Assembly (NCBI GenBank): GCA_035235625.1
Contig: CP141145.1
Coordinates: 44,682,668 to 44,746,667, forward strand
Direction: 5' to 3'
Source: Saururus chinensis
Lineage: Eukaryota; Streptophyta; Magnoliopsida; Piperales; Saururaceae
Length of the DNA: 64,000 nucleotides
Every line of letters begins with the position of its first letter. The first letter of the stretch is position 1. Below the pieces are notes generated by a model. It worked only from the letters and a program-made list of their open reading frames with translations, had not been told where the DNA came from and ran no database searches. Positions 22,970-36,197 of the stretch are shown here, in pieces. The translations under genes and the position numbers were made by a program.

Positions 22970-25900
22970 ATGGAGAAACTGGTAGTTGACAAGCACATTC
23001 AATACATTTTGTCTGTTGAAGAGGTTGGGTTTCTTGTTTTTTGAGATCAGAATCATTCACAATTTCACTATCACTTCGTTTTTCTTTTCCCTGTATCTTT
23101 TTACATTCTGGAGGCGAGGATATGGTGGTGCCATTTTTACAAGTTTTTACTGCGTCTCTTGTTCTTTTCAGGAGAAGGATGATCTGGAGTCTATGACAAT
23201 GAAGTTTCAGAAAATGAATGACATGTATTGGAGCTTGACTGCTTTGGATATTCTGCACAAGCTTGATCTTGCTGACAAAGGAAAAGCTGTAAAATGGATT
23301 AAGGAGTGTCAGCACGAGTGTGGTTTGTTACCTCTCCTGCTTTCAGTGCTTCTCTATCAAACCTTTATTTTTCTCTTAGCCATTGAGAAGCCAGCAATCT
23401 CTTCTTTGACTCCCACTTTTATTTTGATAGATAAAGACCATATTCTAGATAGATCCTTGATTCGTTTGGATTCAAATAGCATCAGTTAATCTTCATTTCT
23501 TATTTGTCAATGTGGTTTAGATTTATTCATGTATTTTACTGTACAGGAGGATTTTGTGGCACTATAGGACATGATCCACATATAGTGTTCACGTTTAGTG
23601 CTGTTCAGGTTTTGGCTCTTTTTGATGAGCTAAATAGTCTCGATGTTGAGAAGGTTTCAAATTGTATCCTCTAACAGAGCCTTTTTTCCGAAGGTTTCTC
23701 CTTGTTAGGAATTTGTTTGTGATTACATTTTAAGGGAACTAATGTATGTGCTTTTGAGTTATAGATTACAGAATGCATTATTTCTGAATTCATCTTTAGG
23801 TGAGAGTTGAATATGAATTACAGATAGTTTAACCTGCCTAACCTATTGTTTCTTGTTCAAACTTATTCGCAAATTAACAACATTTAGTCTTCTTAGTACC
23901 AGTTTATCCAATTAGATAAATGGTGACAGCAAATTAGGTACATAGTATAAAACCCTGGATAGACATACGGTTTCGTTGTTGCCTATGTACATTCATTATG
24001 ATAACATCAGAGTTTATATTTGAAGTAACTAGAGATTAGAAAGATAATGTTCATAAATTCGTCAGATGGTTGATATCTTCATGCAAAAAAAGTAGAAAAC
24101 AACTCATAATTTATGAGTTAAAACAATTAGTTACTTGTGTGTTTCAATATTCAAACGGAGTAAGTAAAACTCTTCTTTTTCATGTTTTGGAAATTTTAAT
24201 CCTTTCAAAAATATTTACAAAAAATTCCTCCACCTGATGATCGTAATATTTTTATGCATTTAATAGAAACTTCTGATTATCCTATAGGTTTGATGTATCC
24301 TCAATATATGAAAATCATGTCGAATTTTATCATCAATATGCCCAGAATCTTGATGAGATTTTTCCTGATTTCTGATCTCGCCCTTTACCCGCCATTTTTA
24401 CATCTAAAAAAGTTATATTTAACCTTCCTGTATCTGTTTCTAGTTTTCGTGAATTGCTCTTTCCTTGTTCAGCTGTTTTCTTGCAGACCTGAAAATCAAT
24501 TTATGCTTGGTTTAGGTTTTTTATTTCAGCAAAGTTTATTTTTTATTTCCTTGTAGTTTCCTTTAGAATCCTTACTTTGTTCACTGTTTGATCCTATTGC
24601 ATAGATGTGCTGATGATTAGTTACACTTTTTTTTTATTCTGACTCCTTACTGTTATCGTGGGCAATAAAATTGATGATCGGATTGCTATATATGATTTTA
24701 GTTCGTCTTGATACTCTATTTAGATGTAATATTTTATATAGTGGGTTGATTTTATTTGCTTCGCTTGACCTGAAGTTAGACGTCTCAAGTCTGCAAAACG
24801 AGGACGGTTCCTTTTCAGGTGACATGTGGGGTGAAATTGACACTAGGTGCTTTATATTCTCTCTTTTTCCTTTATCTCAGCAATTTTTACACTAGATTAT
24901 TAAATATTCTAATTAGCTATGTACTTGCACTAATCAGGTTTTCTTACTGTTCAATATGCTGCCTTGCAATATTAAAACGTTTGGGAAAGATTAATGTCCC
25001 AAAAGCTGTAGAATTTATCATGAGCTGCCGTAATGCTGATGGTGGATTTGGAAGCTCTCCTGGAGGGGAGTCTCACGCTGCCCAGAGTAATTATCAACCC
25101 TTATATCTTCTTTATATTAATATGGTTTTACCTTCTTAAAATCCTTTTCTTTAATGAATGTGTTTTGTTTGCTATTGCGACTTGTTTCTGATATTGTATC
25201 TGTTGTCATCATTACCATTGCAGTATTCTGCTGTGTGGCTGCACTTGCAATCACTGGTTCTCTTCACTGTATCGACAGAGACCTTCTTGGATGGTGGCTC
25301 TGTGAGCGCCAACTAAAATCTGGAGGCCTAAATGGGCGACCTGATAAGAAAAATCCTGATGTTTGTGATCTTCAGTCAGGAAATCCTCCCTTCTTCTAAA
25401 TGTTTCAATGTCAGATATTAATGTTATTTCTATCTTTCAGGTTTGCTACTCTTGGTGGGTTCTCTCTAGCCTGATTATGATAGACCGAGTTCACTGGTTG
25501 GACAGGAATAAGCTGGTCAAGTTCATCATAAAGTGTCAGGTTGGTAGCGGCTTTTTTTTGTGTGTGAGTGTGAATGTGTCATGATGTCCACACTCCACGT
25601 TGATTCATGTTTCTGAAATTTAGGACAAAAAATATGGAGGAATTTCAGAGAGACCTACCAGCGCAGTTGATTTTTTCCATACCTTTCTTGGTGTAGCAGG
25701 TAGGTAAAAGGGAATGACGTTATTCTTATCCATTTCTTCCATTGCCATCTCCTTTTGTGCTATTTACAACTGGGTAGGCTGTTGCTACACGAATCATTTT
25801 CGATAAAAAGGGAAGTTTCGTCGAGTTGAAAGCATCCTTTCATTTCTTTTTATCTTCTCATAGTCTTATTAGTCCATCCTTTCTGATCAACATCTTTTGG

Positions 25901-26113
25901 CATTGGCAGCACCAACAATGCTATTTCCTTAGTTTCCCCGCGCTAAAATATGATTTTCTTATATTTATTCTCTTTTATATGTCTACTCTTTATGGATGTG
26001 CAGGCCTTTCTCTTTTAGAATATCCGGGACTAAAAGCCATGGATCCAGTTTACAGTTTGCCGGTTGATGTTGTAAATAGGATTTTCTTTGGCAGAGTACG
26101 AGTCGAATCTTAA
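22970..26113 (+). CDS. RGTB: Geranylgeranyl transferase type-2 (RabGGTase) beta subunit
   Basis: Catalytic beta subunit that, with the alpha subunit and REP, adds geranylgeranyl groups to C-terminal cysteines of Rab GTPases. Nine exons: 22970-23023, 23172-23322, 23547-23663, 24780-24846, 24938-25086, 25224-25360, 25441-25539, 25624-25699 and 26004-26113, coding for 319 residues. Prenyltransferase repeats are visible as [49 protein letters not shown] and [15 protein letters not shown]. The zinc ligands are D225 and C227 (DVCYSWW) and H277 ([11 protein letters not shown]). Intron 3 is unusual: donor GTATCCTCT with a CGCTTGAC element 11 bases before the acceptor, i.e. U12-type. Only this choice yields the conserved [14 protein letters not shown]. 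The end, GRVRVES, is a little longer than typical. A splice acceptor six bases before the ATG (22963) points to a 5' UTR intron. Confidence 0.95.
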
Positions 26114-26529
26114 TAATGTCTTTTCTTTTTTCTCTGCTGAGGACCTTTTTTTATATGCTTTTGATAGTTCATATGATATAAATTGGAAGGTCTGAACCTG
26201 AGGTTGGGCACAAAACCTAGCAAGTTTGCGTGAAAGCATAAAATTGTATCTGCTTGGAATTGGTGAAAAATAATATGTTAAAGAAGCTCATTAAGTATTT
26301 GTAAATTTTTTTGCTTCTTTCATTATTGATTTTATCAAAATTTTCACTATATATGTATGGACTTTGGAGAGGTTTTGTGGGATAGGCAATGCGAGCCTTT
26401 TTTTTAAAAAAACGACAACTTCAAGACTTAATTTGAAGCTGAATGTGCCTCAAATATTATATTTTCTTAATGTGAAATTGTGAATAAATGTTTTAGGCTT
26501 TCTGAAAAGTAGTTTCAGTTTGTTACTTA

Positions 26530-26720
26530 TTTTGTCTTATATTAATAGCTATATTTAAAAAAAATTATTAAATGATAAAACCCACATCTAGGAGAAAAGA
26601 AAATAAGCTTATAATATTTTTTTTATGTACCCAACTATTTAAATTGGACAATATGGAGCTATTAATATAGAATAATTTTTTTGTCAAATGATGCTATTAA
26701 TGTAAGACGTAGGGAGTATG
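26530..26720. mobile_element. Stowaway-like MITE
   Basis: It begins TTTGTCTTATATTAATAGCTATATTT and ends GCTATTAATGTAAGACGTAGGGAGTA. The interior AAACCCACATCTAGGAG and CCCAACTATTTAAATTGGAC are shared with the copies at 8351 and 9171. Confidence 0.65.
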
Positions 26721-28173
26721 TCAATTAATAAAGGTAGCAGTTTTAGAAAAGCAAAGGAGAAACTTAATATGTGTACAATCAAAGTAAACCACACCCCCAT
26801 CTTTTTTTCTCTTTTTTGCTTTGTGCTTTGAAGTGTGGACAAGCACCTATTTTTATGAAATGGAGGCTGGACATGAATTAGTCCCGAGCCCCAACTCTCA
26901 GTCTGCCCCACTTGGTACAAAATACACAATTGATTGTGATATGGGGGGTAGGTAGCCACAATAGGGAGTGAAAGACTTCTCATCCTTTAGATCACCTGCA
27001 TTGAGCCCCTACTCTAAGTGAGTGCGTGTTAGTGAAAATAGGATGCAACTAAGGGTGTTAATTAAAAATTTGATTTAAGTCGCATTCAACTTGACGTAAC
27101 TCACGTTTGAGCTTCAATTCAAAGTTGGTCAAAATAAGCTCAAATATACATGTATTAGGCTCATCTCAAAGCTCGAAAAAATCTTGAACACATATTATGT
27201 ATACTATTTTTTTAAATATATACATACATATATTACACTATATATAGAATTTATGTCTCCTAAGTTTTAATCCTTCCACTAAATATATTATTTTTAATTT
27301 TTTAAAATATAATTACCTTGTATTTTTGTCAAAAGGAATAGATAATATCTCGTGAAAACTATAACTATTTTTTATATAAAAATTTATTCTCTCTATTCCA
27401 TTAGGAAATAAAAGACAACTAAAACTAATTTATTTGGATTTCTAATATTAACACATTAGACTGCTTTTTATTATATTTATATTAATAATTTTGTTAAATA
27501 TTTTTAAATCACTAATTATAAAATAAAATAATAATTATAAATTAAAGCAATTAAACTCGACTCGAACTCAAAAATAAAATTAAAATCTCGAGTTCAAGTG
27601 AACAATATGCTCGACGATCCCCTTTTGAGGTCAATTGCAGGTAGGCGCATTATATCTTCCCACGATTGGAGTTTGGGAGAGAGTTAAGAGACACCTAGAA
27701 GGGCGTGTGGGTTTCAGTTGAGCGCTCGATGGTGGTCAGTAAGCCCTCGGTTCAGTGCAAACAGAACACAAACGCAAAACAGTCCTCTTAACGAATGTGG
27801 ATTCGGAATTGCACTTTTTGGCTTCTTCCCTGCGTCCGTCGGCACTCGGCTCCTCTGTTGTTGAAGGACTGTAGCAACTGCATAAGAAGTCTTAAACTTT
27901 AAGCGCTCTTACACAGAGAATAGCTTCAACAAGCACACGCGCTTCTGCTTCACACCCACGTCCTAGATTGTTTTCGTACTTCTCCCGTGCCACCCTCCCG
28001 TCTCCGCCTTTTTCTTCAAACCAATTAGAAGTTGCCATCCCTTCCTGCCCAATTGAATAAGTTCTTCTTCTTTCTTCTTCTTCTACTTTTTTCCCCCTTT
28101 TATAAAACAAGTTACGGGAAGAGAGAAATTTGAATTTGACTTCGGAGCTTAGCTTGCGAATTAGATAGATTGA
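26721..28173. other. Intergenic DNA and 5' region of the cap methyltransferase gene
   Basis: Bases 27047-27615 are a low-complexity AGCTCGA/AACTCGA-type repeat beginning AAGGGTGTTAATT and with AT-rich centre, resembling other hAT-like debris here. The last ~350 bases before 28174 are C/T-rich and probably contain the promoter and leader of the methyltransferase gene. No TATA box stands out. Confidence 0.4.
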
Positions 28174-31100
28174 ATGAAGCGAGGGTACAATGAGGATGCT
28201 TCGCCCTCGTCGGGCCCTCCTCAAACTCGACCTCGGTTGAATCCGATCAACGGTAGGTTCGGGCAACCTGTTCAATTTGAAGATTGATAAGATTTTTTTC
28301 ATTTGTATCTATATTTATATCTGTTCTATACCCTGTTTTTACTATCTAATATATCATAGACTGCAATTTTTTTTGCACGAAGACAAATTTTCTTTTTTCC
28401 TCTAACAACCAGAAATTACTCGGGGCTTATTGCGTTTCTTATGATTAGCTGTTTTAGATTGTTCTTTTCATGCATTTTAGATGAAGCCCAGTTTTTTGAG
28501 GATGAAAGCACAAAGAATTTTGCACGCAAAGTGGCTGAGCATTATAGCTCAAGGACGAATCAGACTTTGGAAGAGCGTGAGGCCAGCCCAATAATCCACT
28601 TGAAGAAACTTAATAATTGGGTATAAAGCTTTCCTCTGTATAAAACTTTGATATATTTAAGTATAACTATGACTCACATAACATGGCTGATCTTCAAATA
28701 GCTGTTCTTTTCCTGTGACATATATTATAAATCTTAAGCTATATAACTTTGTCTATTACGAACCATTTTCACTTTAACGACAGCATGCAAGCATGAGTTC
28801 AAAATGTCAATTAGATTTGTGTGTCTTCTTAAAGCTCTTTTTCCCTAGACGAATCCTATTTGCTGTTTTTTTGCGTTCTGAACTTTGTTTTAGTGTTAAT
28901 TGTATGTACAGAATATTTGAATACATGAATTTACATTTTTCACTGGTCAATTGTTATGTTGCATTACTTTTACAGATAAAAAGTGTCCTGATTCAGCTTT
29001 ATGCTCGGCGAGGTGATTCTGTTCTCGATCTTGCTTGCGGAAAGGTGAATAATGAATCTAGGCTCCCTGTGTGATTTTTTGCTCTACATTATGTGATGCT
29101 ATACACCACCAGCACCTTATATGTTGTGTTTATAAATTACCTTTGGGCTCAAAAGTCCAGAACCTAAGCATGGGCTTGATGTAGCACTGCCACTAACACC
29201 TGTCCTTAATCCAACCATATGCTGCGATAATATAACCTTCTTTGGCTGGTTAAGTATGTGAATGCTGAAATGCTATTGATCAATGTGGGTATGTGGGTCT
29301 GTGCAGGCTGCATCCACATACCTCACACATGAATGTCATGGGATTCCATTTAATGTTGCATTTTGTTGAGCTAGAGTTCTCTTGATTATGCAATACGAGC
29401 TTTCTTCTTTAGGCAGCCTTGCCAAGCACACACTTTTGCCTCGCTGTCTGAGACACTTGCATCAACCAGGGGAGTTGGAAATTGAATCTGAGAAATGCTT
29501 AAAATTGTGCCCTTGTGGTGGAAAGGAAACAACCTTTATTAATTGTGATATGTTTTGTGGAGTTTTTTTATATGACTTCAATTTCTTAAATGGTAGTGCA
29601 CCATTGGCTTTGCAATTGACATAGTGTGTTTATTCAGGGTGGCGACCTGATTAAATGGGACAAAGCAAAAATTGGTTATTATGTCGGTGTTGACATAGCA
29701 GAAGGATCGGTAATATATATTTACAACATTTCCAGATATGGCAGTGGTAGATTATTAGCCAAGCTCTATTGTAAGTATTGATATTGTTTTCTTATTTAGA
29801 TAGAAGACTGTAGGACCCGCTATAATGGTGATGCAGATCAAAATTTAAGGAGGAAGAAGTTCACGTTTCCTGCACGTCTTATATGCGGAGATTGTTTTGA
29901 GGTAACATTTTATTTTGTTTACCTGGCAAAAGAGGGACTGTTTCGAAATATTTGAGGGGTAGAATTTTTGTAGGACCTTCCATGTCATTTCTGTCACTAA
30001 ACAGTTCTTTTTGGATATACTTTTCTGAATAGTGATGCTAGTCAGCGGCACACTTACAGAACATACCACTGTAGGAGCGTCCCTATCGGCTGGGAATGAG
30101 CTGGATGCTCCAAACAGTGCTATGCTTCAGTAATTATAGGCTCAACTATCTCACATTTTCTACCTTTGATATGGATATATTGTTAGATATATATTTGTTT
30201 TATCTACTCACTCATGTTTAGTCTTGAAGTGATCATACTATGTAACACACTTCTTCTACATGCCTTGCATGTGCTGGCAGACTTGCTGCTAGATGATGTC
30301 TTGGGGGGCCCAAATCAATTAATCATGCCAGCATGAATTATAATTATTCTGCACCTTAGTGAAATAACATTGAACTTTATGCATATATTCATTTGATCGA
30401 ATGCTTTGGCCCATTATGGACATGGATTTAGTTTGTATGTCTTATCTGACTAAGCAAATGTCCTGATAATTTTTTTGCTTGGCAAATGTGTGGGATCAGG
30501 TAAGATTGGATAAAGTTTTGGCGGATGATGGTCCTTTTGATATATGCAGCTGTCAGGTGAGAACTTCTCTTAATTCCTCAATGATCATTCAGCTGTATGT
30601 CAAATATGCTAATTCAACTTAAATTATAGGGGTGTTAGTTTGAAGTCTCTCATACTGATACTGTTTTCTGGATTGTCATAAAGATGGTTATTATGTAAAT
30701 GATGCTGCAATTGTATCTTATAAATATAAATGTCTCTTCATGTTCTATGAAGTTTGCGTTGCACTACTCATGGTCAACTGAGGCACGTGCGAGACGAGCC
30801 TTGGCAAATGTATCTGCATTACTTCGTCCTGGAGGCACCTTTATTGGCACAATGCCAGATGCCAATGTTATCATCAAAAAACTTAGAGCAGGTACCCACC
30901 TTGTGGCCTGTTGGATTTTTTGAATGTTGTTAAGTGGACTCTTGTACTTATCTGTAAAGTCAAACTGATGAGAAATATCCAACTTTCAGATTTTCATGTC
31001 CAATACAACTAACTTGTATTTTTTCTTGCCTATATACACCCAGCTTGTGCCTTTTCTTTCCAGTGTACCCTGTGTAAGATCTCACTATCCATTATATCCA

Positions 31101-33163
31101 TTTTTTAATAAAAGGACATGGTGGGCCTGCACCACCCTTTCTTTGACCTTGCGGATTAACTCTCAGGTGTTAGTCACCTCGCTCAGCCACCCATCATCGA
31201 TTGGGTGTTGCTAAAACTGTGGAAGAGCACCACAACCCAGCCATACCAGTTTCTATAACAGCTAGCCACCCTTGGATCTCCTGTTGTGGACTTCTAACTC
31301 GCTGAACCAGCCCAAAATCCATCCGTGATCATTGGTCCAATATGAGGGAGGTTGTCCACTTTTGTCTTTTTACTAAAAAATAGGCATAATATGGATATAA
31401 TAGATAGAATATATTAGAATATGGGTATGGTGGAAAGAACAAATATAAGCTGGGTATTATTTTTGAATTTAAAGTTTGAAACTTGGACATCTTAGATATT
31501 TTATCGAATAAAAAACCTGATCAAAATAACAGATGGTATTGCTTTGCGGAGAAGGGGCCGTGTCATGTTTTAGATCCCCCTCAGGTTTGCTATTCCCAGG
31601 TTGACTACTAACAAGTAAACCCTTATCATACAGGAATAATAAGGCATATCCCAGGCATTGCATTCAGTAAGCGGTTGACAGGCTTATTTTTCCATTTCTT
31701 ATAACCTACACATGGAAACTATCTTAGATGTCAGTTCTGAAATAGAAATTCTTATGTACCGTATAATTCTTTGCATATAATACCACTAATTGTTAGCTTG
31801 TCTAAGTAGGATTTTGTTGAAAATTTTCTCATTAAAGTTTTATTAAATTGTGAGGCGTGACGTGGTCTTAGGTAAACTATATGGAGAAAGAATAATGTTT
31901 TATCCCATCAATTTTCTAAAATGTGGTATTTGATTCATTGAGTGTGATTGCTTACATGCAGCTTATTGTGATGCAGCTGATGAACTATCATTTGGTAATA
32001 GTGTGTATTGGGTCTCTTTCGATGAGGAATATGCACCGAAGGTTCGTCTTTACTCAATATGTGTTAAATCTCAATCTTACTTTTTGTTCCTTGGGGTTTC
32101 TGGCACTTTCTGATGGTTTTTTTTCTCTAATCAGAAATTTAAATTATCAAGCCCCTATGGAATCAAATACAAATTTCATTTGGAGGTATGTTTTTATTAA
32201 TATTTAAATTTGGAGGTGTGGGGCTGGGAAGTGGTGGATGTGAATGGTCTGCTTAGTGTCATTGTATAATTAAGAAAAAACAAACTACATGTCTTTTTTT
32301 TAAGGGACAAACGCTTCTAACTTGGTCTCTTTGATGGTTGTAGGATGCAGTTGATTGCCCGGAATGGATTGTACCCTTCCACATTTTCAAGTCTTTAGCA
32401 GAAGAGGTATGTATTACTGTTTGGTTATGTATTGCACGGTTGAGTAGAATGTTAATAATAGTAAATATTCAAATATGATTTAGAACCTGTTTTGTCTATA
32501 ACAAGGTTTGGATAACCACAGCTGTTTATGCCAATTGATACTCATTGATATGGTTGTCTTTCTACTTGGATGCAGTATGATTTAGAACTTGTATTTGTAA
32601 AGAACTCCCATGAATTTGTTGATGAGTTCTTGAAAAAGCCTGAGTTTGCTGAGCTGATGCGGAGGCTTGGTGCCTTGGGTGATGGGAACCAGGACCAAAG
32701 TGAGCTATCTCTCATGGTTGGCTTTTGAAAAATTATTTAGAGTTTGTGAATGACGCAGTTTTAGGTTTCAGTTTCCAGGATTGCTTTAGGACTTTTTTTT
32801 TGCACTTGAAAGACATTTTAATCTATTTTTCTGTTTGATACATGTAGGCACACTGTCAAAGGATGAATGGGAAGTGGCTTACTTGTATATGTCTTTTGTG
32901 TTGAGAAAGGTATCACTCAAATTTAACATTTTGTGCTTTTGCATAGTAACTCAAGATTGGTGAAAAAGTGGAGAGTAAGCCTAAAAATGAATTAGAAACA
33001 TTTTAGCTCCACGTCTGAACCATTTTTACCAAATGAATTTTGACGATAATCATTTTTGTTTCAGAGGGGTCAACCTGACACAACTCGGAGGACTGATCGT
33101 GGAAACAAGGGCCAAATGCAGATTGGAAAAGGTGATATTATGCACATCAATATCAGCGGATGA
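28174..33163 (+). CDS. mRNA cap guanine-N7 methyltransferase
   Basis: Transfers a methyl group from S-adenosylmethionine to N7 of the guanosine cap of nascent mRNA in the nucleus. Thirteen exons: 28174-28252, 28481-28620, 28976-29044, 29638-29709, 29800-29901, 30500-30556, 30753-30891, 31977-32041, 32135-32185, 32344-32406, 32576-32699, 32848-32909 and 33065-33163, coding for 373 residues (family about 370). Exon 2 has the VAEHYSSRTNQTLEERE cap-binding region. SAM motif I is SVLDLACGKGGDLIKW (88-103), followed by YYVGVDIAEGS. Then come FDICSCQFALHYSW (167-180), LRPGGTFIGTMPDANVI, YGIKYKFHLEDAVDCPEW with VPFHIFKSLAEEY, and KDEWEVAYLYMSFVLRK near the end. All junctions are GT-AG and in phase, and nothing looks broken. 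Plants usually have two paralogues, and which one this is cannot be told. Confidence 0.96.
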
Positions 33164-36100
33164 GGAATTTGGTGTTTTAGAAGTGAAAATGCCATGTTGG
33201 AGATGACACAACTTATCTCCTCTGGTAGCATGGGCCTAAAGACTGGCAAGAGTGGCGAGATGAAAGTAATTGCAGACTACAAATGAAAGCAAATTTTGGT
33301 TGAAGTTGATCCCATGTAGTTAATCATTTTTTTACTCGAGGTGATTAATTGAGACTTGACTGCCAGCGTTTTTTACCAGCAACTTTATTCCCATCAACTA
33401 TGAAGGTGCGGAACAATACTTTGGGTCGGCACAAGTGTTCAGACCTCTCGTGTCATGTGCTTCCTTTCACATGTATGAATATCTTTATTTCCTAAAGTAA
33501 TATGTTGCAACGTGTTTAAAGATGGCCTTTTGGTATCCACCGTCTGGGTTCTTTAATTCTATAACCGTGTAGTGGCTTTAGGATTTATTAACTGCTATTT
33601 ATATCTACATTTTTTTTTTTTGCTAAGACTGTATATCTTCAAAGGACACTTTTGAATGGGTTACTTGGAATTCACGACTTTTCATTGTGTTTATTACTGT
33701 GTAAGTTTTGTTTATGTAGCTCTAGATGTTGTAAAAGTTCAAATTTATTTCTTTAGTTTGCAATAAAAATATAGCCAATTGCATTGGCTGAATTTTGTTA
33801 CCTAAATAGACGTTAAGTTAATAGCATTATTATATAATATTTATTCCATAAAACCTGGACATCAATGTGAAATTATCTAACGAATTGTAAGTTATGATGT
33901 GTGGCTAGTCTCAACAGAGAAGGGAAGAGCAAGATTGGCTTCCGAATTTGAGAAACAAGAATATGTCAGGGGACGTCGATAGTGGGGGAGGGGTTATACC
34001 TGGCCCCGGGTCTGAAAATGGTGTGAGTGATTAAGTGAAGTTGGAGGGCAAAGTGTAGGGTAAGAAGACAGGCGTACGCTCGGCAATAAGAGCGTCGGCA
34101 ATGCAAAACAAAATTTGTTTTCCTTCTTGTTAATGTATTTCTTAGATTGGGATTGGACAAAAATAGAAGAAGACGCAGTTTTATGTTTGTTTCTGGAATC
34201 GGTACAATGTTGCATTGACATCACTTTTGAAGTCACCGAAGGAGCAATAACATATATCAGACTTATTAAATTTACCAGTGCAGATACATCAATGCAGTCT
34301 CATTCACGCAGATAATTTTAAACATAAAATTGAATCCGCAAGGACAACCTGTTGTTGAGCTGGCGGTCACTCTTATCACTACTCTACTAGGCCTGCTGCG
34401 AGCCACTGGTGCTAGCAGATTGAGTGAAAAATAAAAAAAAGGATTGGCACGCCACGAATTGATTTTCATCATATTATCCCCAGACGTAGAATGGGTCCCA
34501 CGTTGATGGCTAAAAGTCAAGAACACGAGAATGCAAAAAAAAAAGGAATTTGACAAAGGTCGCCGGCATCGAAACCCAAGTCCCGTGACTTTCCTTGTAT
34601 TATTCCATTTTTCTAACCCTTACCCTTACCCTTACCCTTACCCGTCTCTCTATCTTGTGACCTTGGCCTGCCTGCGGCTGCGGAGTGGCGACTGCTAATG
34701 AATTTATCACGTGCATGCGAAGGAAGTCACACAAATGGTGCGTCACTCTCTATCTCAAACTCCGATCAATCAATCAATGCAATATGTTCTATGTTAGTTT
34801 AAACATTTTTGAAGGGGGAGGAGGTCAATTTCCGAGAAGAGGCGCTGGGGTCTGTCCCTTTGCCTGCTTTAGGCCTTAGGAATAGGAGACCACATCTGAT
34901 GGTCTATCTATCCCATGATTCCCATCCCAAACATGGGTGTAGGTAATTCGTATCCAACTAAACCCATTGCCATTGGCGCAGCAGTTACTCTGGAGCGGAG
35001 TGGGGATTACGTACGTCCTGGACAATTATGATGAGGAGCGACACGAAACCCAAGAGAGACAGCTACCCTTTCCACAAAGAAAATACTACTGCTGTGCTGT
35101 GCCTGTGTAAATCAAATCCAGAGAGAGAGAAAGAGAGAGAAAATAATCAAAACAAAAGGACAATGGCCCTCCCCCTCGCGCATACCCTTTCACCCTGTCA
35201 GAACCCAGCCTCCAGCTGGCTCTCCCACTTTCCCTATCCACAACAACACACCATTCCCGCTTTTACTTCCATCCATCCATCCATCCGTATCACGTCATCA
35301 GCAGACAGCAGCGGGACCCTGCTCCGTCCTCTTACACAGGCTACAGACTTCTTCTTCGTTCTAGAAAACGAGCAAGTAAAGTAGCCCCCGTGGATGGATC
35401 AGGGAACATCTCTGGTCTGTTGGTTTACGTGAGCGTCTAACCAGCTGTCTGTGCAGGGCGTGGCCATCATTGATTGGCCGACACACTGCTGCCACAGCCT
35501 TTAGGAAAGCAAACAGCAGGTGAAGGCGGTCCCCCTCAAAACCAGAGAGGTGCCAGCTACCACCATTTTAAAAGGCAACGGCTATATTGCTTTCCTTCCC
35601 AAAAGCATTTACTCTTCCTATGTGTCATATATTCTTTCCGTTTTAAACTAATAATTTTATTTGGAAATTTTTTATATTTCATATTAATAATTTCATTTTA
35701 TTAAATTTAAATAATTAAATACTTATAAAAAAGTACGTATTAAAATTTATTATTATTTTAAATATAATTATTAATATAAGATGGAAAGATTGTTTTTATT
35801 TTAATTATAATTATTAATATAAGACGGAGGGTAAATAGGAGTATAATAGAAGAAGGCAGCTGCCCTGAGATATTTTGGAGCTACTAACTCTTACGTGGAA
35901 TCCAACCTGGATATTCGCCCACGTCCAATTTCAAGTACACCTTCTCGCATTCGACCTTTCTTTTGAGGCCTTTAATTTGACGTGGATTGCTGGCACTGCT
36001 GCTGCTGCTGTGCTGGCTTCTCTCTCTTTCTCTGCACAACGCAAGAGTTTGCCTATAAGATGCATCAGCCTTCCCTCTTCCCTTAAGAGCGTCCATTCCT

Positions 36101-36197
36101 CAATCCTCATTTCCCGAGCACTACTACTGTGTATCTATAGCCGACGCGATCCGTAGTGTGTTTCTCTTTCCCTGTCATCCTCTCCCTCTCTGAAAGA
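33164..36197. other. Intergenic DNA between cap methyltransferase and XTH
   Basis: No gene seen. It contains a short (CCCTTA)n run at 34617-34643, which is not the plant telomere repeat, and a Stowaway-like MITE at 35625-35840. C/T-rich leader-like DNA directly precedes the XTH start. The GCTGCTGCTGCTGTGCTGG run near 35996 is a small CTG repeat. Confidence 0.4.
35625..35840. mobile_element. Stowaway-like MITE with duplicated right end
   Basis: It starts ATATTCTTTCCGTTTTAAACTAATAA. The right terminal segment appears twice: TATTATTAATATAAGATGGAAAG near 35767 and ATTATTAATATAAGACGGAGGG near 35810. This gives a nested or slipped end. Confidence 0.6.

Noticed and set aside
27892..28302. 136-codon minus-strand ORF
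   Set aside because: It overlaps the leader and first exon of the cap methyltransferase in antisense and has no domain.
34617..34643. Telomere-like (CCCTTA)n run
   Set aside because: The unit is not the plant telomere repeat CCCTAAA, and only about four and a half copies are present. A simple repeat.
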